Assembly: GCA_018894105.1 (NCBI GenBank)
Contig: CM032124.1
Span: forward strand, 5,999,501 to 6,063,500
Reading direction: 5' to 3'
DNA length: 64,000 bases
Origin: Jacaranda mimosifolia
Lineage: Eukaryota; Streptophyta; Magnoliopsida; Lamiales; Bignoniaceae
Shown here in pieces: positions 37,817 to 46,623 of the stretch. The notes below the pieces were generated by a model, which saw nothing but the letters and a program-made list of their open reading frames with translations, was not told the origin of the DNA and made no database searches. Every line of letters begins with the position of its first letter. Position 1 is the stretch's first letter. The position numbers and the translations under genes were made by a program.

Positions 37817-38760
37817 CAAGTCCTTAGATAATCAAAGATAAATTATAAAACTAAAAATTTTATTGCATAATTAAATCGCATGCCAAAGATCAGTGAATTT
37901 ATATTTTACAATGTTAAACATGGTACTTTTATTTGAGGGGGAAAAAAAATCATACAATTGATAGCAAAAAAATCCAGATTGGACTGAGAATAACAAAAAT
38001 CATCAAAGTTTGTTACGAGAAAGCACCCTCAATAATAAAAAAAAATAATTTAAATAATCCCAAATATGAGAGAGAAGAAAAAAAAAAGATATATTTTGTC
38101 TGATCTGCATACTATGAGATCACCCATATTATAAGCATTGAATTGGATTAGTGTAGTGTAGCTTCCTAACCAAATTGAATACGTAAATGAGAAGTGGTGA
38201 TAGAGGAAATTTAGTTTTGGTATTTATGAGTTTATTCAATACCAAACACATGATTTTGTCTATTGAAATTATTGGCATTGGGCACTATAAGATGTTCACT
38301 TAAATTTTTCTTAATGTGTTTTGAAATTTATAAATTTTAAAAAATTAACAGCCACACGATATATATCTATTGTCAACATAATATATCGAAAGTAAATTTA
38401 TAAACTTCAAAAAGTCTTAAAAATTGACCGTGTTAAACCTAAGTTCTACTCCTTAATTTTTTATTTTTTCCACATTTTGTCACTAAGGGCTGTATTATTT
38501 ATTTCTATTTACTATCCAATAATATAGGAAGAGACAAATAAAGCCATCCATATCTCTACATTCCCCTCCCATATCCCATGAGCCACTCATCTTGCCTTGA
38601 ATCACAACAACTCAAACCAAAAACACATATAAGATAATTGTTGCCAAAAATCTTGTGCCCTCATATCACAAACTTTAACATGAGGCTCACATTTACCCCT
38701 GGACAATAAACATGGCCCATAAACAACTCCTCCAAATGCAACAGAAAACAAATAAAAAGT
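37817..38760. other. Intergenic DNA upstream of the small plus-strand gene
   Basis: AT-rich spacer with no recognised transposon or coding sequence. It should contain the promoter of the gene at 38761. Confidence 0.4.
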
Positions 38761-39213
38761 ATGAAGAAAATCCGAAAGACTGAACAAGAAGAAGAAGAAC
38801 ATGATATTGAGATCCTCAGGGCTGTGGCACAGGCATGGCACGGCCATTCCAGCAGTTCCAAGGCAATGGCAACGACCTCGGAATTCGACGCCCACAGGCA
38901 ATATTTCAAGGGGAAGCCTACCCGGTTCAAGGTAGAAGCAATGAGACAGAGTACTATGCAGGCAACTAAAAAAGACAACCAAAGTGGAACTACTTGGGAT
39001 TTTGGAGAGTCCCTCTGGGATTCTTATGAGATTGTCTCAGTGTCCAAGAAGTTAGAGACTGGTCTGCTTTTGGACAATCCATTTTCTGCCTTGAACGAGA
39101 AGGGAGACGGTTTCACGAGACGAAAAGAGAGCAAGAATAGCTTGAGAAATTTGTTCAACATGGCGCCCTCAAGAAGATTTAGTGAAGCTGATTTTCCATC
39201 AGAAGGAGACTAG
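38761..39213 (+). CDS. Plant-specific protein of unknown function (150 aa)
   Basis: A single-exon ORF. The N-terminus MKKIRKTEQEEEEHDIEILRAVAQAWHG is acidic and helical. A basic segment (FKGKPTRFKVEAMRQ) follows, then a central conserved-looking block, TTWDFGESLWDSYEIVSVSKKLETGLLLDNPF, and a Ser/Arg-rich tail (KESKNSLRNLFNMAPSRRFSE). There is no signal peptide or membrane segment. I recall a small family of uncharacterised plant proteins sharing the WDFGxSLWDSYE block, but no function is known to me. Coding potential is inferred from composition and this block. The tail's RRFSE could be a phosphosite. The TTC/T-rich microsatellite at 39265-39318 lies in its 3' flank. Confidence 0.7.
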   Translation: MKKIRKTEQEEEEHDIEILRAVAQAWHGHSSSSKAMATTSEFDAHRQYFKGKPTRFKVEAMRQSTMQATKKDNQSGTTWDFGESLWDSYEIVSVSKKLETGLLLDNPFSALNEKGDGFTRRKESKNSLRNLFNMAPSRRFSEADFPSEGD

Positions 39214-39264
39214 TTGAAATCCAATGCATTCTTTTATCAGTTTTGAGGGAAGGCAAAATCCTTT

Positions 39265-39318
39265 TTCTTCTTCTTCCTCTTCTTCTTCTTCTTCTTTTTT
39301 TTTTTTTTTTTTTTTTTC
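39265..39318. repeat. TTC/poly-T low-complexity tract
   Basis: A (TTC)n-like tract grades into a run of about 25 T, just downstream of the 38761-39213 gene. Confidence 0.8.
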
Positions 39319-39928
39319 TCCATTTATTAGTTGGAATAAAGGGTAAAAGGGAGTTGATGATGCTGTAAGTATCATATACTCTTAGGTAAAAAATTAATTT
39401 CTTGCCTGTCAAATATTACTTATTTTGTTTGAGGTGCCTTGTAAGATTCTTACAGCCAGATATGCAGGCATATATTTTAGGAGCCTTATGCTAGAAATAT
39501 GCTGCAAAATAGAATTTAAATATGCTTAATATTATTGGGACAATTTATTTTCAACATCATATGTGTCATGCCCCGGTTCATGAGCATGTTGGACATGAGA
39601 ATTATCTCTAAACCCACCGAATGCATCCTAAAATTGGGTTATAATCAACTTGTCTAAAAGAAATATCCAATGAATGCACATGAATTTTTTAGTCAAAGCT
39701 TATATAGTATTCATTCCTAATATTTAGTCCGTGTGGGTAGGGCATGACAATATGACAGATGAGACCACATTAATTTGTCAAGGAATCTCATGCTTCAAAT
39801 GGGACATCTTTCATCTTGGATATTCGGAAGCTGAAACTATTCTGCAGTGATGAATTTTCCGAAAGTAGTATGTTTTGCTTTTACTCAAGAAGATTCTTGC
39901 ATGCATGAGCAAGTGCAATATCATATAA

Positions 39929-40281
39929 GGGTGTTTGGGTGAGCTTATAAGCTCTTCAAAATATCTTATAAGATATTTGAGAGCTTATAAGTTGTCTAAA
40001 AGTGTTTGGTAAATTTCTTTTGAAAAAGAACTTATAAGCTCTTTTTAAAAAAATTAAGGAATACCTAACTTATTTTTAAGATATCAACAAATTCCTTAAT
40101 TTTAATCATATTAATTATAAAGTTATCATTACTAACATCTTATAAGCTCCAAAATCTTATTTTATTCAAACACTTTAACAACTTATTTTTAAAAAAAGAT
40201 CTAGCATTTTATAAGCTCCAAAAACATCTTATAAAATGTAAGAGCTTATAAGACCTTTTAAATAAGTTTAGTCAAACACCC
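39929..40281. mobile_element. MITE, GRGTGTTTGG family, copy 2
   Basis: A 353-bp element starts GGGTGTTTGGGTGAGCTTATAAG and ends GTCAAACACCC. It is clearly similar in full length to the element at 36485-36855, including TATCTTATAAGAT and the central AACTTATTTTTAA block. A clean target duplication is less obvious here (TAA on the left, TTA on the right). Confidence 0.6.
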
Positions 40282-40484
40282 TTATGTCCTTAGGACATAA
40301 GGAAATTCAACCTTTGTTTTGGGATTGTCGATAATATTGCCTACGAAGATCAGAGGATTGTAGAATCATCCCAAAGCTTATAATCAAACACCTTGAAGAC
40401 TATCTAGTTTATCAGAGTTTTATTAGACTCTACAAGAGGTTAACATTTTATTGGAGTAACAAATATATGAAATTAGGCACAAAT

Positions 40485-40840
40485 GAGTTGCGTGAGTCGG
40501 CTCACAAACTCAGATCGAGCTATTATAGACTCGATCCCTACTTCAAGCTAATGTCAAACCATAGTGTATAGTTTTGAGGCTCATGAGCTAGTATATAATT
40601 TTTATATTTTTCATTTTATAAAAATATATATATTACTATTATTTTGTTTAAAGTTTGAGCTTGAGCTCGAACTTGCAGTGATCCAAAGTTTACTTGAATG
40701 TTTAAGCTTAATCGAGTCGAGACAAGTCGAATTCAAGTTTTCATCATCTTATCAAGCTTGAACTCAAAAAATCAGGCTTGTCGAGCTTTTTCTTCAAACT
40801 CAACTTGACTCGAGTCTACCCGACCCGATTCGGTTTAATT
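40485..40840. repeat. GAGCTCGA/CTCGAGTC-rich inverted-repeat sequence
   Basis: Left part has CTCAGATCGAGCTA and GACTCGATCC; right part has TCGAGTCGAGAC, GTCGAGCTTTT and GACTCGAGTC. This self-complementary pattern is common in plant non-autonomous DNA elements. Ends and target duplication were not resolved. Confidence 0.35.
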
Positions 40841-41267
40841 GCATGTTGAAACTTAAAACTAAAAAGTATATATATTAGATTGATAATGGGATGGGGTCTA
40901 TTTTTCTTGTCTGCCCAAATTGAGTCTATAGAAACTCTGAATTTCATCTGTTGGCTGTAAACTATCCTGCTAAGTCAAGATCATCACATGCGCCTACACA
41001 AGAATGGTAGAGAAATTTATGCAATAAGAGTAGTTTTTTTCTGACTTATAATAGCAGTATTCCAAAAAGCCTTTCGTAGAAAGAAGCATGGGAATACATT
41101 ACAAAATATAGCTGAAAACACATGATACAAATATTTTCAAAGCCTATATATATGCACAAAACAAAATACACAAAAGGCAGGCACGTTATTTATATGCTAA
41201 ACTTACCATAAAATAAAATACTACTTAGATGCATGCAAATATGCCTGCCTGCAGACAGGATTCTAAC

Positions 41268-41693
41268 TTAATACACCTTGAAAGTATCCCATTTGGATGC
41301 CTCAAACTTCTTGTGCCTCTGCTGGATGAATCCATCGGCTTCCACATCAATTGTTTTTTCTTCATAAACTTTATGTTCTCCATCTCCATCAATCTCAGCA
41401 GTCTCTTCTTGTTCAACAAATTGAGCTTTCTTGTGGACCTCAGGGGCTTGATGATGGTGATGGTGTTGATTCTCATAAAAAATCTTTACGTGATGATCAT
41501 CATGTCTGTGATCTGCACGAGCCGAGCTGTTGTTGTTGAGAGGTTTGTGGGCCTGTGGGACGTCCGGACAATCAGTGATCACGCTAGGCATTCTATGCAT
41601 TCTGCCTACGCGATCTAAGTATTCATCAATGAAGGAATCAGAGTCCAAATAGTATTTGTCTTTCTTGTCATGGTGCTCCGGGCTTCTTCTCAT
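41268..41693 (-). CDS. Plant-specific small protein, His-rich, DUF761-like C-terminus
   Basis: A single-exon ORF of 141 residues. The N-terminus has MRRSPEHHDKKDKYYLDSDS then FIDEYLDRVGRMHRMPSV. The middle is His/Asp-rich (DHRHDDHH, then five His in a row at QHHHHHQ). The C-terminus reads VDVEADGFIQQRHKKFEASKW after one Ile-to-Val reading allowance (IDVEADGFIQQRHKKF in this copy), like the short conserved tail of DUF761/cotton-fibre-type proteins. No transmembrane segment. Function is unknown in the family. The strong tail motif argues this is a real gene. The His cluster could bind metal, but that is speculation. Confidence 0.65.
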   Translation of the reverse strand: MRRSPEHHDKKDKYYLDSDSFIDEYLDRVGRMHRMPSVITDCPDVPQAHKPLNNNSSARADHRHDDHHVKIFYENQHHHHHQAPEVHKKAQFVEQEETAEIDGDGEHKVYEEKTIDVEADGFIQQRHKKFEASKWDTFKVY

Positions 41694-42740
41694 TGTTTTT
41701 TGCCTTAGTTAGCCGCCTCTTGCTCTGCAGAAACTGTCATAAAAAGTTTAAGATTTATAGGCACTGATTTTTCAAAAGATATTCCATTTGTGGTATTGCT
41801 TTGGTCTGTCATGAATCAGATGCTCTTCTTTAGTCAGTTTCAAATAATAGCTTTTATCGATTATTCAGAATGGAGGATATGTAGTGGCAAATATGATGGT
41901 GAAGGAAAGGAGAATATATGTGTGGATCATATGCAGTTACTTCACTGTGAAAGGATAAGTATTCAACATTTACAGTTTGGCATTGAAGTTACAAGAAGAA
42001 CTTTATCAAAAGGAGGTAGTGATGAAGGACAAGGATTGATTTGTTCAGGCAGCTGCTGTCAAAAAAATGTTGTTTTCTACTGTGCTTGCTTATTAGTTGG
42101 AAGAGAATTTTAACCTAATCTTAATTTCTATTCCTATAGCCCAAGACACAGGCTTTTCTCGTGGGGTCAATCATGACCAAGTCAAGTCATGATCCACTTA
42201 ACTATATTCTTTGATCAACTACTTTGAAAATGCTAGATTAGGTTACATTCGGTAACTTTTTCGTAATAGCTCCTTTGCATGCCTCATTTTAGAGGAAACT
42301 TCAAAATGACTCTATTTTATTATATTCCATTCATATCTCAATTTTATTCATTTAATACCCCTTTGGTGTCATTGACACAATAGATGTCGTTTCTAATTTA
42401 GTCATTGACTTACTTATCAATAAGAGTTGGATTGGGCCACTTCAGTCATTACTTATTTATCAAATGAGAACTACCTATACATACTCATACTTGATATTTA
42501 TAGATATGATTGTAATCTTATATTTTCTTACAATTTTAACTCTCAAATTTTAACCCCTTTATTTTTTTTTGTACTTTTGAGGACATAAGCTCGTCTCAAC
42601 AAGAGCCAGGATTTACTCCTTCCAGCCCAAAAGTAGAAAATACTCCCGAAGCTCACATCACAGGTCAACTATATTAGGTTAAAATATAAAGAAATACTGC
42701 ATTGGCCATGAATGGAATCCGATTCTTCTACTTAGGTAGT
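41694..42740. other. Intergenic DNA
   Basis: AT-rich spacer. An ORF of about 107 codons at 41790-42113 on plus has no recognised features and is not called. Confidence 0.4.
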
Positions 42741-43535
42741 CAATGTTTTTAAAATTGGACCGGATAAAGAACCAGTGATCTTACTGGTTACTGATTCAAT
42801 CGATTCAATCGCTGGACCGAATCGGACCGGACAAAGAACCGGTGACCTTACTGGTTACTGGTGGTCCAACCGGTATGACGTAATAATTATATTTAATTTT
42901 ATAAAAATATATAAAATTTTAATATTAATAAAAAATAAAATTTTCAATTGATATAGAAAGAATATCATTTGAAAAAAATTTCAACTTACTTATTTTTAAG
43001 TATGTATTTTAGAAAATAATACTATTTCACAATTAGTCAACTATAAATAAATAAAAAATAATATTTCACATTAATATAAGTAATTATTCGTTTCATGTTT
43101 CAACTCCAAGTATAAATAAATTCTTCTACGCTAAATATTCAACATAATCTAAGAGAGATTAAACAAAATAAAATAACAAATTAAACATAAGCATTCACAT
43201 ATAACTACCATTTCATTAAATATCAAGAAAATAAATTCATATTTCAAAAAATTATATGTCCAAAATCTTTAATTATCATCTTCAATTTATAATTTATCTT
43301 TTCTTTTTACTTTTTCTTTTTTTTAAAAAAAGTAATTTTTAAATTTTCAAAAAAAAAAAAAAAGTAGTAAACCAGTCAAAAACCGATTGAACAGGTACCG
43401 GTTCAACCGCTTTTTGACCGATTTTCACCGGTTTTGACCCGCACCGATTTTCAGGCATCAATCAGACCGGATTGGCCACCGATCACCGGTCCAACCGATC
43501 GGACCGGCTAGTCCGGTCCGATTTTCAAAACACTG
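42741..43535. mobile_element. Non-autonomous DNA element with ACCGGTT repeats, upstream of the DYW gene
   Basis: About 795 bp with inverted ends: left CAATGTTTTTAAAATTGGACCGGA, right (reverse complement) CAGTGTTTTGAAAATCGGACCGGA. Subterminal regions are rich in ACCGG and CCGGT. Flanks TAGGTAGT and TAAGTAGC match at 6 of 8 positions, a worn 8-bp duplication. It ends 164 bp before the next start codon. Confidence 0.6.
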
Positions 43536-43699
43536 TAAGTAGCCATAAAAATTGCCAAAATGGAAACAGTAATATATATATATATATCTAAACATAGTAT
43601 ATTGAAATACAAGATTCAGATGTCAGATTTTTTCTTTCAAAACCACAAATAGCAAACAGTCAAATACCAGTTTACATTGAGGCATATCCCAACGAGAAG

Positions 43700-45805
43700 A
43701 TGGTCTTTACTCTGTCAGCTTCTCCCTCCCCATTCCTATCGACAAAATCTACCGTCGCTCACTTCCCAGAAAACCCAAAAACCTTAATTCTTGAACAATG
43801 CAAGACCACCAAACAACTGAATCAAGTGCATGCCCGCCTGATCAAAACCCGCCTCCTTCACCATCCGGCAGTGGCGGAGCCCCTCCTAGAGTCGGCTGCC
43901 CTGCTTCTCCCGGACCCCGCCATCGACTATGCTCTCTCCATTTTTAGCAAACTCGAAAATCCCGATTCCTCAGCTTACAATATCATGATAAGGGGTTTTA
44001 CTAAAAAGCAATCCCCTGAGACAGCCATTCTTTTATTCAGGCAAATGATCGAACACTCCTCGCAACCGGATGAGTTCACATTCCCCGCCGTTCTGAAAGC
44101 ATGTTCAAAGCAGAGGGCATTAAGGGAAGGTGAGCAAATTCATGCCCACATTGTGAAATTGATAGGCGGGTTTGGATGTACAGAATTTGTTGAGAATTCT
44201 TTGGTTTATATGTATGCTTGCTGCAATCGTCTTGAATTGGCGCGCCAAGTGTTTGATGGAATGTCCGACAGAAGCGCCATTGCTTGGAACTCATTGTTTT
44301 CAGGGTATGTTAGGTGTGGCTGTTGGAAAGAGATTGTGGGGTTGTTTAAAAAAATGTTGAAAACGAATATTGGTTTCAATGAAGTGACGTTGATTAGTGT
44401 TTTGACGGCTTGTGGGAAGCTTGGGGATTTGGAGATGGGGGATTGGGTTTATGAGTACGTAGATGAGAATGGTCTCATGTGTAGTGAGAGCTTGATTACT
44501 TCTCTTATTGACATGTATGCTAAGTGTGGCCGTGTGGACATTGCAAGGGGTTTGTTTGATAATATGCCTAAAAGGGATGTAGTCACTTGGACCGCCATGA
44601 TCTCTGGATATAGTAACTCAAACCGATGCAAGGAGGCACTTGCACTCTTCCATGATATGCAAAATGAGAATGTGGAACCAAATGAGGTGACGATGATTAG
44701 TGTGCTTTCTTCTTGTGCTGTCCTTGGAGCTCTACAAACTGGAGAATGGGTCCATTCTTATATAAAGAAGAAGAAATTGAAGCTTACTATCAATCTTGGG
44801 ACTACCCTTGTTGATTTTTATGCAAAATGCGGGTGTGTGGATAGAGCAATTGAAGCGTTCAAAGAGATGCCTTCCAAAAATGTGTGGACATGGACAGCAT
44901 TAATTCAAGGACTAGCTAGTAACGGAAGAGGAAGAAAAGCTCTTGAATACTACAATTTGATGCTTCAAGAAAATGTTGAACCAAATGATGTGACTTTCAT
45001 AGGTGTTCTTTGTGCTTGTAATCATGCAAGATTGGTTGACGTAGGTTGCAGGTACTTTGTTAGCATGAGTAGATATTTTGGGATTGAACCGAGAATTGAG
45101 CATTATGGTTGTGTGGTTGATATGCTTGGCCGAGCAGGCTTGGTTGAGGATGCATATGAGTTCATAAAGAACATGCCCATCAAACCCAATGCAGTGATAT
45201 GGAGAACCCTTCTTGCATCTTGTAGAGTTTATAAGCATGTTGAAATTGGGGAAGAAGCATTGAAGCATGCTGTTAGGTTGGCACCAGCACAAAGTGGGGA
45301 TTACATACTTTTATCCAATTTATATGCATCAGTAGGTAGATTAGAAGATGCTACAAGGCTCAGAAATGAGATGAAGAGGCTTGGGATTAAGAAGAGCCCA
45401 GGGTGCAGCTATATTGAATTGGACGGCATTATTCATGAGTTTTTGGCTGAAGATATTAGACACCCGCAGTCTTCAGAGATATACAAGTCAGTAGAAAACA
45501 TGATTGAGCAGATCAAGTTGGCTGGCTATGTGCCCGACACAGAGCAGGCAAGGCTGGAGGCAGAGGAAGATGACAAGGAAGTTTCAATTTTTCATCATAG
45601 TGAGAAGTTGGCTATTGCCTTTGGTCTCATCAGAACTTCTTCAGGGGCTGCAATCAGGATATCGAAAAACCTCAGAATATGTATAGACTGTCATAATGCA
45701 ACAAAAATTATCACGAAAGTTTACAACAGAGAGATTGTTATTAGGGATAGAAGCCGCTTCCACCACTTCAAAGATGGGTTGTGTTCCTGTAATGATTTCT
45801 GGTGA
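43700..45805 (+). CDS. PLS-class PPR protein with E and DYW domains (organelle RNA editing factor)
   Basis: An intronless ORF of 701 codons. After a short Ser-rich N-terminus come PPR-PLS triplets from about residue 50 (NPDSSAYNIMIRGFTKK, RDVVTWTAMISGYSNSN, EPNEVTMISVLSSCAVLG, NVWTWTALIQGLASNG), the E/E+ region with the PG box (KKSPGCSYIEL) and a full DYW deaminase domain. Catalytic and zinc residues are present: HSE at 633-635, CIDCH at 661-665, HH at 688-689 and CSC at 695-697. The protein ends DFW rather than DYW, a known variant. Such proteins bind organelle transcripts and convert specific C to U. The target and organelle are not predictable here by eye; no ortholog name is assigned. Confidence 0.93.
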   Translation: MVFTLSASPSPFLSTKSTVAHFPENPKTLILEQCKTTKQLNQVHARLIKTRLLHHPAVAEPLLESAALLLPDPAIDYALSIFSKLENPDSSAYNIMIRGFTKKQSPETAILLFRQMIEHSSQPDEFTFPAVLKACSKQRALREGEQIHAHIVKLIGGFGCTEFVENSLVYMYACCNRLELARQVFDGMSDRSAIAWNSLFSGYVRCGCWKEIVGLFKKMLKTNIGFNEVTLISVLTACGKLGDLEMGDWVYEYVDENGLMCSESLITSLIDMYAKCGRVDIARGLFDNMPKRDVVTWTAMISGYSNSNRCKEALALFHDMQNENVEPNEVTMISVLSSCAVLGALQTGEWVHSYIKKKKLKLTINLGTTLVDFYAKCGCVDRAIEAFKEMPSKNVWTWTALIQGLASNGRGRKALEYYNLMLQENVEPNDVTFIGVLCACNHARLVDVGCRYFVSMSRYFGIEPRIEHYGCVVDMLGRAGLVEDAYEFIKNMPIKPNAVIWRTLLASCRVYKHVEIGEEALKHAVRLAPAQSGDYILLSNLYASVGRLEDATRLRNEMKRLGIKKSPGCSYIELDGIIHEFLAEDIRHPQSSEIYKSVENMIEQIKLAGYVPDTEQARLEAEEDDKEVSIFHHSEKLAIAFGLIRTSSGAAIRISKNLRICIDCHNATKIITKVYNREIVIRDRSRFHHFKDGLCSCNDFW

Positions 45806-45839
45806 TCCATGAACAATGATTCAGTTTAAGGTAACAATG

Positions 45840-46260
45840 GCTATGTTTAGTTGTAAATTGGAGCATTTTGTCAAAATATTTTGGCAAAATGGTTTTTGGA
45901 AAGTGTGGATGAGGAATGTGATAGTTGTTTGTTTATATTTTGGGTGGTAGATGTAAAATGTTTCGAAAAAAAATTATTTGTTTAGTTGTGTCTTTGAATG
46001 AGACAAAATGTCACATCAATAACTTTTTTGTTTAGTTGGTAAGGTAAAATTGATACTTTATGTATGTGTATATATCTATTGGGTGGGAGGGATAAAAAAT
46101 GAGAGGGCTAGACATTGACGAATGAATAGGAAACAAATTGAGAGGATATTTTGAACCTTTTTAGGTGTGTTTGTAGAGTGAGATTGAAAAATGTGTAAGA
46201 TTTGTTTGTCATTATTTTGAGAGTTGAAAAATAAATTGACAATTTACAACCAAACATAGC
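45840..46260. mobile_element. MITE between the DYW gene and NBR1
   Basis: Ends are inverted: GCTATGTTTAGTTGTAAATTG on the left; the right end reverse-complements to GCTATGTTTGGTTGTAAATTG. Length is 421 bp and there is no coding sequence. The terminal match is nearly perfect over 21 bp, but a target duplication was not found. Confidence 0.6.
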
Positions 46261-46623
46261 TAAAGTTCATGTCATTCTTTTGGCTTCACTTTTTACATGT
46301 TCTGAATAAATACGGGAAAGGGGATTGTGGACTTCAAATTGGCAATAAGAAAGTTACCTCAAAGGACAAACAAGAATCAGATAAAGAATTAGAAGCCGAA
46401 TCCGGTTATATAAACAGCTGCTAAACAAGTTCAACCAGCAGAATCAACATAAGCAAAATACCCCACAGACGAAGAATTGAAAAGCGTACTATAAAAATTT
46501 TCTCCAGTACTAGCATTTATTTCTACCATGTACAGAAGTTTATATACTAGATCTACCCTCCGGCAATAAGATGCATAGCTACATGCTTGATACCTCCATT
46601 ATTATTCCTTAGCATCATTCTTT
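46261..46623. other. NBR1 3' flank
   Basis: Convergent 3' region of the DYW gene and NBR1. It includes the out-of-frame remainder of the NBR1 C-terminal UBA reading (about 46553-46627). Nothing else was recognised. Confidence 0.45.

Noticed and set aside
41790..42113. ORF of 107 codons on plus
   Set aside because: No recognisable domain, unlikely composition and no supporting context.
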